A stretch of 64,000 nt of DNA from Winogradskyella undariae (GCF_013285155.1 NZ_JABTEL010000005.1:62001-126000), one strand, 5' to 3'; shown: positions 1 through 9,712, counted from the first letter of the stretch. The notes: generated from the sequence alone by a model not told the origin. A program made the numbers and translations.

Positions 1-18
1 AATATTAGATTCAGAAGA

Positions 19-705
19 ATGACACACCAAATAAAGCATGTTTTTTTCGATTTAGATCATACACTTTGGGATTTTGATAAGAATTCAGGATTAACTTTTG
101 AGAAAATTTTTAAGCTGAATAAAATTGAAATTAGTTTGAATGATTTTTTATCGGTTTACGAACCTATAAATCTTAATTATTGGAAACTTTACAGAGAAGA
201 AAAAGTGACAAAGTCTGCATTACGCTATGGCAGATTAAAAGATGCTTTTGATAAAGTAGGAGTAGAGGTTGATGATGCTATGATTGATCATTTATCTGAT
301 GCTTATATTGAAAACCTATCGTCTTTTAATAACTTATTTGATGGTACTTTTGAAATATTAGATTATCTGAAGGATAAATATCAATTGCATATTATTACCA
401 ATGGGTTTGAGGAAGCTCAAGAAAAGAAAATGATTTCTTCAAATATCAGATCTTATTTTAAGACTGTTACAAATTCTGAAATGGTAGGTGTTAAAAAACC
501 GAATCCTAAGATTTTTAATTTTGCATTAGATATTGCTAAAGCAAAAGCTAGCGAAAGCATAATGATTGGAGATAATCTTGAGGCTGACATAGAAGGTGCT
601 CATAATATTGGGATGGACACAATTCATTTTGATTATAAAGCTTCAGATTATAATCATACTTATAAAAGAATTACAAATTTAAAAATGCTTGCAAATCACC
701 TTTAA
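19..705 (+). CDS. yjjG: YjjG-family HAD nucleotidase
   Basis: Predicted cytosolic haloacid dehalogenase-fold phosphatase of the YjjG family, which dephosphorylates noncanonical pyrimidine nucleotides and so cleans the nucleotide pool. All four HAD motifs are visible: FDLDHT at residues 10-15 (nucleophile and acid Asp), TNG at 127-129, the Lys-Pro at about 160-161, and GDNLEAD at 184-190 for Mg binding. The 228-residue length is usual for the family. It is followed 11 bases later by an exported protein of unknown role, so the two may share a transcript. The family assignment is firm; the substrate is inferred from family members. Confidence 0.85.
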   Translation: MTHQIKHVFFDLDHTLWDFDKNSGLTFEKIFKLNKIEISLNDFLSVYEPINLNYWKLYREEKVTKSALRYGRLKDAFDKVGVEVDDAMIDHLSDAYIENLSSFNNLFDGTFEILDYLKDKYQLHIITNGFEEAQEKKMISSNIRSYFKTVTNSEMVGVKKPNPKIFNFALDIAKAKASESIMIGDNLEADIEGAHNIGMDTIHFDYKASDYNHTYKRITNLKMLANHL

Positions 706-716
706 AATTTAATATC

Positions 717-1529
717 ATGATTAAGAAAATAATATTTACAATTTCATTTATCATCATAACTGTTTGTGGTAATGCTCAAAAAAATATTAATGATTATAAA
801 TATATCATTATACCTAATTCATTTGAGTTTTCTAAAAGTGACGATCAATATCAATTAAATTCTCTTTCTGAATTTTTATTCAAAAAGTATGGTTATGAAG
901 CTTATTTAATTGATAATGTGCCAGAAGATATAAAATCTGATCGTTGCTCAGCTTTAACTGCTGATGTGTCTAATGAGGAAAAAACCATGTTTAAGACCCG
1001 AGTAGAAGTTATACTGAAAGATTGTTATGGAGAGGTTGTAATAAAATCTAAGATTGGTGAATCTAGACTAAAGGAATATCCAAAAGCTTATAATCAGGCT
1101 TTGAGGGATGCTTTTGAAACTTTTAAAAATTTAAATTATAAATATGTAGCTAAAGAAAAGATTGTAGAGACTTCAAAAGAAGAAGAACCTACAGTAATGA
1201 AGGTTGTTGCCAAGGAAAAGGAAATTACAGAAGAAGATACTAAAGTTCTAGTTCCTAAAGTAGAAGTTAAGGATAAGAAAGCAGAAGATGTTGTAAGTTC
1301 AAGTAAAGAAACAACATCAGAACTTTATTATGCACAAGCTATAACTAATGGATTTCAACTCGTAAATTCAGAACCAAAAGTGGTAATGATTTTATTGGCT
1401 ACATACGCTAAAGATGTGTTTTTAGTAAAAGATAAAAATGCCATTGTTTTTAATAAAGATGATCAATGGATTTATTCTCAAAATGAAGGAACAAGTTTAG
1501 AAGTGAGAGTTTTAGATATTAAATTCTAA
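717..1529 (+). CDS. Exported protein of unknown function
   Basis: I do not recognise a named family. The 270-residue protein has a clear signal peptide (hydrophobic residues 4-18, probable cleavage after Ala20 before Gln21), so it is likely periplasmic. Residues 25-145 look like a compact alpha/beta domain. Residues 146-205 are a Lys/Glu-rich linker of low complexity, and residues 205-270 form a second small domain. It lies just after the yjjG-like gene and its stop overlaps the stop of convergent rarA by 4 bases, leaving no room for a terminator between them. Function is unknown. Confidence 0.6.
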   Translation: MIKKIIFTISFIIITVCGNAQKNINDYKYIIIPNSFEFSKSDDQYQLNSLSEFLFKKYGYEAYLIDNVPEDIKSDRCSALTADVSNEEKTMFKTRVEVILKDCYGEVVIKSKIGESRLKEYPKAYNQALRDAFETFKNLNYKYVAKEKIVETSKEEEPTVMKVVAKEKEITEEDTKVLVPKVEVKDKKAEDVVSSSKETTSELYYAQAITNGFQLVNSEPKVVMILLATYAKDVFLVKDKNAIVFNKDDQWIYSQNEGTSLEVRVLDIKF

Positions 1530-2803
1530 TAACCATATTTGTCTTTCCACAGCGTTTTTAAATAATTACGTTGCGATTGCTCACGTGCATTATTTCCTGG
1601 GTTATATAGCTTAGTATTGGCTATTTCTTCTGGGAGAAACTCTTGATGAGCAAAATTATTTTCATAATTATGAGAATATTTATAAGCTTCTCCATAGCCT
1701 AATTCTTTCATCAGTTTTGTAGGTGCGTTTCGCATCGGTATTGGTACCGATAAATCACCTGTCTCTTTAACTAATTGTTGCGCTCTTCCAATAGCCTCGT
1801 AAGCTGCGTTGCTTTTTGGTGAGCTAGCTAAATATGTAGCGCATTGACTTAGTATAATCCGAGATTCTGGATTGCCAATAACAGAAACGGCCTGAAAAGT
1901 AGTGTTAGCAAGTACTAAAGCAGTAGGGTTTGCATTACCAATATCTTCACTTGCTAAAATTAAAAGTCGTCTTGCAATAAATTTTACATCTTCACCACCT
2001 TCAATCATACGTGCTAAATAATACACAGCAGCATTGGGGTCACTTCCTCTTATCGATTTTATAAATGCTGAAATTATATCGTAATGTTGTTCTCCTGTTT
2101 TATCGTATCGAGCAGCTTTGTGTTGCACTTGTTTCATCACTAAATCATTAGTGATAACAATATCTCCTTCTTCAAAAGAAGCGACTAGTAATTCAAAAAT
2201 ATTTAATAATTTTCTAGCATCTCCTCCAGATAATCGGAGTAAAGCTTCGGTCTCTTTTAATTCAATATTTAATTTAGAAAGAACGGTGTCTTTCGTTATG
2301 GCACGTTGTAATAAGTCTTCTAAATCAGTTTTGCTAAAAGCATTTAAAGTATAAACTTGGCATCGTGATAATAATGCCGAAATCACTTCAAAACTTGGAT
2401 TTTCTGTTGTGGCTCCAATTAAGGTTACCCAACCTTTTTCTACAGCTTCAAGTAAAGAATCTTGTTGAGATTTGCTAAATCTATGAATCTCGTCAATAAA
2501 TAAAATAGGATTTTTAGCGGTGAATAATCCACCACTTTTTTTAGCCTTATCAATAACTTCTCTAATGTCTTTTACACCAGAATTGATGGCGCTTAATTTA
2601 AAAAATGGGCGTTCAGATTCATTAGCAATAATATTGGCTAATGTGGTTTTTCCAATTCCAGGAGGTCCCCAAAGTATAAGTGAAGGAAGTACTCCACTTT
2701 TAATCTGATGGTACAACATACCTTCTTTACCTACTAAATGTTGTTGACTTAAATAGTCATTCAGTGTATGTGGTCTTAAACGTTCTGCTAATGGAATATT
2801 CAT
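1526..2803 (-). CDS. rarA: Replication-associated recombination protein RarA (MgsA)
   Basis: AAA+ ATPase of the RarA/MgsA/WRNIP1 family, which acts at stalled replication forks and is related to clamp-loader subunits. Walker A lies at residues 45-54 (WGPPGIGKTT) and Walker B at 101-105 (LFIDE). A sensor region with ATTENPSF follows, and the C-terminal half carries the MgsA oligomerisation domain. The 425-residue length is typical. The gene is convergent with, and overlaps by 4 bases, the preceding exported-protein gene. A TAATTTTG -7-like element sits only a few bases upstream of the ATG. Confidence 0.93.
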   Translation of the reverse strand: MNIPLAERLRPHTLNDYLSQQHLVGKEGMLYHQIKSGVLPSLILWGPPGIGKTTLANIIANESERPFFKLSAINSGVKDIREVIDKAKKSGGLFTAKNPILFIDEIHRFSKSQQDSLLEAVEKGWVTLIGATTENPSFEVISALLSRCQVYTLNAFSKTDLEDLLQRAITKDTVLSKLNIELKETEALLRLSGGDARKLLNIFELLVASFEEGDIVITNDLVMKQVQHKAARYDKTGEQHYDIISAFIKSIRGSDPNAAVYYLARMIEGGEDVKFIARRLLILASEDIGNANPTALVLANTTFQAVSVIGNPESRIILSQCATYLASSPKSNAAYEAIGRAQQLVKETGDLSVPIPMRNAPTKLMKELGYGEAYKYSHNYENNFAHQEFLPEEIANTKLYNPGNNAREQSQRNYLKTLWKDKYGY

Positions 2804-2807
2804 AACT

Positions 2808-2815
2808 CAAAATTA
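2808..2815 (-). promoter_or_regulatory. Candidate -7 element for rarA
   Basis: On the minus strand the sequence reads TAATTTTG, matching the Bacteroidota TAnnTTTG -7 consensus. It ends 4 bases before the rarA ATG, so the predicted transcript would start at or next to the start codon. No convincing -33 TTG box is seen at the expected distance. Confidence 0.4.
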
Positions 2816-2921
2816 CAAAATGCTTTTGTGATGGTTTAATGAATTTGATTAAATTCATATAAAAATCAAGAGAATGAGTTTCGTGTTTCTGCCAATATTA
2901 CAGACAATTCGTTTTTGGCTA

Positions 2922-2951
2922 TAATTTTGAAAGACTTTCTTATAAATTTGA
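2922..2951 (+). promoter_or_regulatory. Candidate -7 elements for the rhomboid gene
   Basis: Two matches to TAnnTTTG occur: TAATTTTG at 2922-2929 and TAAATTTG at 2944-2951. The first would give a leader of about 20 bases before the ATG at 2954. The second lies 2 bases before that ATG and is less likely to drive it. No clear -33 box accompanies either. Confidence 0.35.
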
Positions 2952-2953
2952 AT

Positions 2954-3730
2954 ATGAACAAAACACAACATTTTAAATACTCTAATAATATTATCATCTA
3001 TCCGTTGGTGATGTTGTTTGTTATTTGGATGGTGTTTTGGTATCAGGTTAGAATTGATAGTAGTATTAAAGCTTTTGGAATAAGGCCTCAAAAAGTAGAA
3101 GGGCTTATAGGGGTTTTTACTAGTCCATTCTTACACGGAGATATTAATCATATCTACAATAACTCTGTTTCTCTTTTTTTGCTATCTATAGCCTTATTTT
3201 ACTTCTACCATAAAATTGCTTGGAGAGTTATCGGTTTTGGTATTGTTATCTCAGGATTCTTAACATGGCTCATTGCTAGTTCTGGTAATCATATTGGGGC
3301 AAGTGGGCTGATTTACGTCTTGGTAAGTTTTATGTTTTTTAAAGGAATTTTCGCAAAACATTATCGACTTATAGCATTGTCTTTAGTGGTAATTTTTCTT
3401 TATGGAAGTATGATTTGGTATGTGTTTCCAATTAAAAGTGGTATGTCTTGGGAAGGTCATTTAAGTGGATTAATCACCGGTTTGGTATTTGCGTTAATTT
3501 TTAGAAAACAAGTTGCTAAACCAGAGCGTTATAAATGGGAAGAGCCAGATTATAATGAAGATGATGATCCGTTTATGAAGCACTTTGATGAAAATGGTAA
3601 TTTTATTGAGATTGAGCCAGAGCCCGAAATAGAATCAGAATCTAAAATAGATACCCATAAAATTATAAGTAATAACTCACAAGAGTTTAAGATTACTTAT
3701 ACATTCAAGAAAACTGAACCTGAAAATTGA
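2954..3730 (+). CDS. Rhomboid family intramembrane serine protease
   Basis: Six-helix intramembrane protease of the rhomboid family in the inner membrane, about 258 residues. The catalytic serine is in GASG at residues 115-118 (Ser117) and the catalytic histidine is His169 in WEGHLSG. The helix-2 segment HGDINHIYNN carries the conserved His and Asn of the oxyanion region. After the last helix an acidic cytoplasmic tail of about 70 residues follows. I chose the ATG at 2954; an in-frame TTG at 2915 would extend it by 13 residues but overlaps promoter-like sequence. Substrate is unknown. Confidence 0.85.
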   Translation: MNKTQHFKYSNNIIIYPLVMLFVIWMVFWYQVRIDSSIKAFGIRPQKVEGLIGVFTSPFLHGDINHIYNNSVSLFLLSIALFYFYHKIAWRVIGFGIVISGFLTWLIASSGNHIGASGLIYVLVSFMFFKGIFAKHYRLIALSLVVIFLYGSMIWYVFPIKSGMSWEGHLSGLITGLVFALIFRKQVAKPERYKWEEPDYNEDDDPFMKHFDENGNFIEIEPEPEIESESKIDTHKIISNNSQEFKITYTFKKTEPEN

Positions 3731-3821
3731 AATATTTTATATTTTGATTTTATTTAGAATGCAAGGTGTTTATTTAACTATTTGATGTAAAAAAATATAT
3801 TACAAGCTTTACTATTTAATT

Positions 3822-3857
3822 AAAAAGAGGTCTTCTATAATTAGAAGACCTCTTTTT
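3822..3857. terminator. Bidirectional terminator between convergent genes
   Basis: Perfect 16-base inverted repeat (arms 3822-3837 and 3842-3857, TAAT loop) with an A run on the left and a T run on the right. It can end transcripts from the rhomboid gene on the plus strand and from the SusCD locus on the minus strand. Confidence 0.9.
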
Positions 3858-3881
3858 GTTGTTGTGTTATTATTTAATTTA

Positions 3882-4547
3882 TCACGGACAAATATTTACT
3901 CCAGAATAAACAACACCTGTTGCAGGAGTAGGGCCATCGGCTAAAATAGAAGTTCCTGATGCGTCAAATATCTCAAAAGTTACTTCTTCGTCGTAATCAC
4001 CAGAATTAAAGGTTATTTCTAAATCTCCTTCGTTAGGAACTTGGATAATTGCAGTTCCGGTATCAGAATCTATGCTAGCCTCTCCGATTACTATACCGGA
4101 AACACTAAAGCTAAGTGATGCTCCGTTCCATCCGTCACCATAAGAATCATTCATATTTACAGTCCATTCACAAGGTGTTCCAAAAATTGTTATTTCTGGT
4201 ATTTCTACGGTGTCTGATGTTAAGCCGTTTGCAGCAGTTTCAAAAACAGATATAGAACCTGTTCCAATAGTTTCATATAAGACATTGATTTTATCTGTTC
4301 TACCTTCTAACATTTGAATTGTCCCTCCTGTTACAGTCCATGTGTATTCCGATCCGCCTCTAGGTGGATATACATTGTAAGTTAATACATCGCCTTGATA
4401 AGCAACGGTTGCTCCTTCTAAGCTAGTTATATTAGGGATTACTTTGCCTGCGTCACTTTCTATGTCATCATCTTCACAAGATATAAAAAGTATTGCAGAT
4501 GCTAGAAACACAGTTTTTAGAGTGATAATTATATTTGATTTTTTCAT
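3882..4547 (-). CDS. SusCD-associated lipoprotein with PKD-like domain
   Basis: Predicted 221-residue outer-membrane lipoprotein: hydrophobic signal then Cys24 in FISC, followed by an acidic EDDD stretch. Residues 42-118 resemble a PKD-type beta-sandwich with a TWTVTGG segment. Residues 126-221 contain a Cys and a DSYGDGWNG motif at 134-142, seen in Ca-binding or adhesive beta domains of Bacteroidota surface proteins. It is the third gene of the susC-susD unit, 28 bases after susD, so it probably acts as an extra surface-exposed ligand-binding protein of the uptake complex. The ligand cannot be told from sequence. Confidence 0.65.
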   Translation of the reverse strand: MKKSNIIITLKTVFLASAILFISCEDDDIESDAGKVIPNITSLEGATVAYQGDVLTYNVYPPRGGSEYTWTVTGGTIQMLEGRTDKINVLYETIGTGSISVFETAANGLTSDTVEIPEITIFGTPCEWTVNMNDSYGDGWNGASLSFSVSGIVIGEASIDSDTGTAIIQVPNEGDLEITFNSGDYDEEVTFEIFDASGTSILADGPTPATGVVYSGVNICP

Positions 4548-4575
4548 ATTTTATAATATTTTTAATTTATAAAGC

Positions 4576-6027
4576 TTACCAACCTCCATTTGAAACATTA
4601 ATACCATCTGCATTGGCTACTCCTCCAAAAGTGTAATTGTCATATCCACCAGCTAACAGGTAAGATCCAGGAACCGGCAAATGTAAAGGTGTTCCGATTT
4701 GTAGTAGGTCATTCTTTCTCATATTAAAGAAGCCAAGGCCAAGGCCAATAGATTGTAATTCAACTGATCTTTCGTAATTAATAGCGTCGTAAACAGTCGT
4801 TGCGTTAGCTCCAGAACTAAGGGGAGTTAATCCTCCTCTTAATACTCTAGAAGAGCTGTTTATTACACTTACGGCATCAGAAACTGATCCACCAGATCTT
4901 AATATCGCTTCTGCTTTGTAAAGGTCGTTTTCAGCTTTTAACATTTCTGGTACTGAACCGGTGTATTCTATTAAATGTGTCTCTGAATCATATCTAGAGT
5001 GTCTGTAATTTGAATAGTGATAAATTCCTCGATTTGCTGGGAAATCTTGGCTGTCTAGATATTGAAAGTCTGTAGCTAATCTATTATCTAAGCTTGTAGC
5101 TTCTGGTAGGTAACCACTTGTACTAGTCCATTTTGAAGGCATTGAAGGATCCATTAAGTTTACAACTCTCATATCTACTCTTCCCCAGCCACTGTATGTC
5201 ATGTATAAAGACCATTCAGTAGCCCAGTTTATCCAACCATCACTTAGTACATTTAAATCATAAGTTAATCCGTTGTTAGCGTATGTTAAAACGCGGGGCC
5301 AATCTGTGTTGTCTCTTTGTGTAGAATTTCTAGCAACATTAGCAAGTAATCTTGCTCCTAGTGTGTTTAAAAATTCTGCCCATTGGCTACTAGATAAAGT
5401 CATGCCATTTACAGCATCAACAGTGAAACTGTTATTACTAGCTAATTCAATAGCGATGTCTAATTTTTCTAAAGCGATTTCCATAGCTTGCTCTGGTGTC
5501 CCTGCTTCACCTTCAAATAGTAAACCTGTTTCGTCTACAATCCATACTTGGTCAAAAACAAGAGCAAGGTATCCAATTGCTGCAGCTTGTCCAAATCTAG
5601 CAAGACATTCAATTTTAGCTGGGTCACTTACTTCTAGTCCTCCTTCCATGGCTGTTATAAGTGTTGTTTGGTTAGCAAGTAATGAGTACATATTAGCGTA
5701 ATATTCCTCTAATGCGACGGCATTAGAGTACCCAGGGTCGTTAGACCATGCTGCTCTAGGTTCGCTAGACATGTCTTGCATAGCTGCGTTACCCCAAGGG
5801 CAGGTGTTCATGTCTGCCATAGTTGTTAACATTAGTCCTGGGCCATTATAGGCATTTGAATTAAAATACCAACTTTGAAAAGCACTAATTGCTGTTGCTT
5901 CAGTTGCTATATCTTCTGGAGTAGGATTTTGTGTGTAAGATTCTTCTAAAGAAGCGTCAAAGTCCTCACAGGCACTAAACATCGCTAGGATGAATAGTAA
6001 TATTGTATATGATTTATAGTTTTTCAT
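4576..6027 (-). CDS. SusD/RagB-like nutrient-binding lipoprotein
   Basis: Outer-membrane lipoprotein that captures ligand and forms the lid on its SusC partner. A lipoprotein signal ends at Cys20 (FSAC). The rest is helical, as expected for the TPR-like SusD fold, with a C-terminal segment rich in RSVELQSIGLGLGFF that resembles the conserved RagB/SusD C-terminus (ERxxEL, RxxDL). At 483 residues it is of normal size. It starts 4 bases after the susC stop, so the two are cotranscribed. No carbohydrate-active enzyme lies nearby, so the substrate is unclear and may be peptide or glycan. Confidence 0.9.
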   Translation of the reverse strand: MKNYKSYTILLFILAMFSACEDFDASLEESYTQNPTPEDIATEATAISAFQSWYFNSNAYNGPGLMLTTMADMNTCPWGNAAMQDMSSEPRAAWSNDPGYSNAVALEEYYANMYSLLANQTTLITAMEGGLEVSDPAKIECLARFGQAAAIGYLALVFDQVWIVDETGLLFEGEAGTPEQAMEIALEKLDIAIELASNNSFTVDAVNGMTLSSSQWAEFLNTLGARLLANVARNSTQRDNTDWPRVLTYANNGLTYDLNVLSDGWINWATEWSLYMTYSGWGRVDMRVVNLMDPSMPSKWTSTSGYLPEATSLDNRLATDFQYLDSQDFPANRGIYHYSNYRHSRYDSETHLIEYTGSVPEMLKAENDLYKAEAILRSGGSVSDAVSVINSSSRVLRGGLTPLSSGANATTVYDAINYERSVELQSIGLGLGFFNMRKNDLLQIGTPLHLPVPGSYLLAGGYDNYTFGGVANADGINVSNGGW

Positions 6028-6031
6028 TTTC

Positions 6032-9000
6032 TTAAAATTTAAACGTGAATGATAGGTTATAACTGGATGTTATAGGGTATGAATTCTGGTCTACGGCATA
6101 ATACTGTTGAGTGTTTGAATCATATAATTGAACTTCTGGATCCCAACCTGAATAATCTGTAAAGGTTAGTAAGTTAGTTCCTGTTAAACCAATTTTTATA
6201 GAATCGAAGAATCCATTACCAACTTTAGATAATTGCTCTTTTTGGAATGTGTAAAATATAGATAATTCACGCAGCTTTACATAAGTACCATCTTCTACCC
6301 AAAATTCATTATCTTCATTAGTTGCATAAAGTCCTTGGTAATAGTCTACTGTTTTCTTTTCAGAAGCAGCATAACCAGTTTGGTCTAACATTTCATGTCT
6401 GTAATCTCTTGTTAACCATTGTCCATTTCTGTTGTAGATATCTCCGCCTTGTTTCCAATCAAAAAGAAAGTATAACCCGAAATTTTTGTAACTAAAGTCA
6501 TTTCTAAATCCAAGTTTAAAATCTGCATTTGCATTTCCTATTTCTCCGATGACTTTATCTCCATTTTCATCGACTAAGCTAATTGGTTGTTCGTTTACTG
6601 TTCCAATAGTATTTCTTGCCACTACAACGCCATCTCTGTTAACTGCATAATCTTCAATAGACGCGCCAGAAGGTAATTGATTTGCCATTTGGTCTAAATT
6701 TCTTACAAAAGAGTAACCCCACATAGTACCATGTTCTACACCTTCTTCTATTCTGAATATTTGTCCTGCATAGTTTGTTGAAGTGTCAGAATTTGGTCCT
6801 ATGGTTCGTGGTGAAACATTTAGCTTTGTAAGCTCATTAGATGAAGTGTCGAATACAACTGAAGAATTCCATTTAAAATCTCCATCTCTTAGTATATCAA
6901 CACCTAAGCTCATTTCTAAAGTGTTAAATTCTATTGTACCTCCATTGATCCAAGTGCTTACATTAGCACCTGATGTAGGAGGGAATAAATCAACAAACAT
7001 AAATTGATCTTCTGTTTTTGATTTTGAGTAAACTGCCTCGAAATTTATACGACTAAATAATCTTGTTGTAAAACCAAATTCAAGCTCTGTGGTTTTAGAT
7101 GGTTTTAAATCAGGATTTGCAGCAGTACTACCTCCTCCTGCTAAAACTCCATTTATAATTTCTTGATTTTGATATTGCCAACTATAGCCTGGTCTTTGTC
7201 CTGCTGTACCATAGGCAACATGGAATTTCATTTCATTAATATTATCTATGTTTAAATCTTTCGAAATTCTGTAAGCACCTGATACACGGTAGTAGTCATT
7301 CCATTTTTCGTTTTCACCAAAAGTAGAAGCTCCATCAATTCGGTACATGGCATCTAAAATATATCGGTCTTTATAGTCTAATCCAACGATTCCAAAAAAG
7401 TTTCTAGCGTTTACTGATGATACATCAGATCCAATAAGACTATCGCTGTAATTGTCTAGTGATTGATTAATACCTGCGTATATTTGATTAAAGCCATATG
7501 CGTCAAATTGATTATAATCTGTATCTTCTAATAAATAACTTAATTTTGATGATATATTTAATTCTCCAAATTCCTTAAAGAAGTTTAAAGTAATTTGTGC
7601 TTTCTGAGATGTATTTCTAGAGTTGCTTTGATAAAAATTACCAACTTGATTAGTAGAGAATAATGTTGCTTGAGTCCCTCCTGTGGTTAACATTGAATTA
7701 GAATTAAAATCTGTAAATTTAGCATCTATACTCTCAATGGCATAATCCATGTCTAAATTTAAATAATCCGTAAATTCTATGTTTAGTTTATATGAACCTA
7801 AAAATTTATTAATAGTTTCTTCTTCAGGGTTGGACCAAAGTGGATAAATAGGATTGGTTGATGTATTGTAAAACCTAGAAGGTACTAAAACATAGGGTTG
7901 TCCATTTTGGTTAGACCCTGTTAAATCTGAATCTGGTTGAGATACAAGTAAGTCAAAAAAGATGTCTCCAGTTCCACCAGGAGAATTATCAATACTTCTT
8001 ATGAAATTATTAGAAGTTTCAAATGTTAACCAATCTGTAATATTATAGGTTGCATTCAATCTAGCAGAAACTTTTTCATATCCATCTGTTTCTTTTAGCA
8101 CACCCGTTGTTTTGGTTTGATTGGCAGAAAAGAATACGTTAGAATTTTCGCTACCTGCTGCTGCTGAAACATAGTAGTTTGAAGTAATACCTGATCTAAA
8201 AAATTGTTCTTGAGGGTTGTAGTAAACCCCATAAGGATTATCTGCATAATGATCATCACTTTCAATTCTTGTACCAGAAATATTACTGTAATCTACTCCG
8301 TCGTAATCCGAAGGGTATGTAATGCCTTGATACTTTGTATAAGTACCTTGATAGTCTTGCCAGTCTGAGGCTAGTTCATAATGGTGAGAATTATTAGTGT
8401 CTACAAAGTTGTTTAATTGTGTAAATCCGATTTCAGATTTTACAGTTACGCTAACAACTCCTGATTTTCCTTTTTTAGTGGTGACAACAATTACACCGTT
8501 CCCTGCTCTAGATCCGTATAATGCTGAAGCAGAGGCGCCTTTAACAATTTCTATGGATGCTATGTCATCAGAGTTTATATCTTGTAAACCACCTTCAACA
8601 AAAACACCATCAACGATTGTTAATGGAGTTTGAGATCCATAAAAACTATTGCTTCCTCTTAATTGAATACTTGCCCCTTGCCCAGGTTGCCCAAAGTTTG
8701 TAACAGAAACACCCGCCACTTTACCTTGTAAGGCACTTGCAGCAGAAGTTGTAGGAATATTTTCAAGATCTCTTTCGCCAACTTTATTTACTGTCACGGA
8801 AAGTTTATTTCTTGATGTTGGTCCGGATACACCTGTTATTACTACTTCATCTAAAGCAGAAGCATCTTCTTCCATTTTTACGTCAAAAATGCTAGCGGAG
8901 GTGATTGTTATTTCTTGTGTTTTTAAGCCAATGTATGTGATTACTATAACGTCACTTACATTAGCGGATAAAATGTATTTTCCGTCAAAATCAGATTGAA

Positions 9001-9157
9001 CTCCATTTGAAGTTCCTTTGACAATAATACTTGCTCCAGGTAGTGGTATACCTGAGGCATCTGTAACAGTCCCAGAAATTGTTTTTTCTTGTGCAAATGT
9101 TAATTGCACGACTAAAGCCATGAATAGCATTAGTGTTTTTTGTAAATTTGTTCCCAT
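6032..9157 (-). CDS. SusC/RagA-family TonB-linked outer membrane transporter
   Basis: TonB-dependent transporter of 1041 residues. A signal peptide (1-22) is followed by a carboxypeptidase regulatory-like beta domain (25-95), a short linker with EVVITG typical of the TonB-box region, a plug domain (about 118-232, with LQGKVAGVSV, the IVDG strand and YGSRAGNGVIVVTTKKG), and a long beta barrel that ends in FTFKF. It imports ligand handed over by the SusD partner using TonB energy. It heads the susC-susD-lipoprotein operon; no housekeeping-type promoter is evident in the upstream gap. Confidence 0.93.
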   Translation of the reverse strand: MGTNLQKTLMLFMALVVQLTFAQEKTISGTVTDASGIPLPGASIIVKGTSNGVQSDFDGKYILSANVSDVIVITYIGLKTQEITITSASIFDVKMEEDASALDEVVITGVSGPTSRNKLSVTVNKVGERDLENIPTTSAASALQGKVAGVSVTNFGQPGQGASIQLRGSNSFYGSQTPLTIVDGVFVEGGLQDINSDDIASIEIVKGASASALYGSRAGNGVIVVTTKKGKSGVVSVTVKSEIGFTQLNNFVDTNNSHHYELASDWQDYQGTYTKYQGITYPSDYDGVDYSNISGTRIESDDHYADNPYGVYYNPQEQFFRSGITSNYYVSAAAGSENSNVFFSANQTKTTGVLKETDGYEKVSARLNATYNITDWLTFETSNNFIRSIDNSPGGTGDIFFDLLVSQPDSDLTGSNQNGQPYVLVPSRFYNTSTNPIYPLWSNPEEETINKFLGSYKLNIEFTDYLNLDMDYAIESIDAKFTDFNSNSMLTTGGTQATLFSTNQVGNFYQSNSRNTSQKAQITLNFFKEFGELNISSKLSYLLEDTDYNQFDAYGFNQIYAGINQSLDNYSDSLIGSDVSSVNARNFFGIVGLDYKDRYILDAMYRIDGASTFGENEKWNDYYRVSGAYRISKDLNIDNINEMKFHVAYGTAGQRPGYSWQYQNQEIINGVLAGGGSTAANPDLKPSKTTELEFGFTTRLFSRINFEAVYSKSKTEDQFMFVDLFPPTSGANVSTWINGGTIEFNTLEMSLGVDILRDGDFKWNSSVVFDTSSNELTKLNVSPRTIGPNSDTSTNYAGQIFRIEEGVEHGTMWGYSFVRNLDQMANQLPSGASIEDYAVNRDGVVVARNTIGTVNEQPISLVDENGDKVIGEIGNANADFKLGFRNDFSYKNFGLYFLFDWKQGGDIYNRNGQWLTRDYRHEMLDQTGYAASEKKTVDYYQGLYATNEDNEFWVEDGTYVKLRELSIFYTFQKEQLSKVGNGFFDSIKIGLTGTNLLTFTDYSGWDPEVQLYDSNTQQYYAVDQNSYPITSSYNLSFTFKF

Positions 9158-9655
9158 ATTTTTGTTAAAATTTTAGTAAATATGGGTTAAAAAATGTTAA
9201 ATACCTAATAATATCTTGATATTTAAGGAGTTCTTAATTAAAAGATAAAGAAATTAATAGATAATAATTTATAAATCATCTTTTTTAGTAATTCCCACTA
9301 TTTGATAGACTCAATTCTTCGGATTAGAGAGAATGTTAAAGGTTTGTTTATTATTTTTAGGATTTTAACCATTCCAAAGAATAGTTGAGACATTGTGTTT
9401 TAAAATTATAGGGCAGAGTGTGAGTGAAATAAGGAATAATAAGTTTTACTATAATTCTTTAAGTTATTATTTAGGTGCCAAGTTTGATATAAGAATACCC
9501 CTTTTTAAATGATAAACGAGTGCGTAAAGAAATTAAAGGGTGATGTTTTTATGTATGAGTAGTAGGTGAAATACTCAAGAATATTCAAAACTTTATGTAA
9601 GACTTGTTGGTGGTAAAATAGGAGTTTTGTAAATAAGATGATTTTAGATCAAAAT
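9158..9655. other. Intergenic gap upstream of the susC gene
   Basis: About 500 bases of AT-rich sequence between the susC start and the rlmB terminator. I see no open frame of note, no tRNA, no riboswitch-like fold and no TAnnTTTG element in the minus orientation. Its length suggests control sequence for susC, but I cannot point to a specific site. Confidence 0.5.
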
Positions 9656-9690
9656 AAAAACCCTATGAGATTTTAATCTATAGGGTTTAA
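9656..9690 (-). terminator. Terminator of rlmB
   Basis: Inverted repeat with arms AAACCCTAT and ATAGGGTTT extended inward with one bulge. In the minus direction it is followed by a T-rich tract. It lies 22 bases past the rlmB stop. Confidence 0.8.
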
Positions 9691-9712
9691 TTTAAAATTA
9701 AGATGTTTTTTT

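Noticed and set aside
2915..2953. TTG start that would extend the rhomboid protein by 13 residues
   Set aside because: The extension overlaps promoter-like TAnnTTTG sequence and adds no family-like residues; the ATG at 2954 is better.
5273..5701. 142-residue plus-strand open frame inside the SusD gene
   Set aside because: It lies wholly antisense to a well-supported lipoprotein gene and its translation shows no domain or signal.
9158..9655. A riboswitch upstream of the susC gene
   Set aside because: I could not find a paired core or any known aptamer signature.
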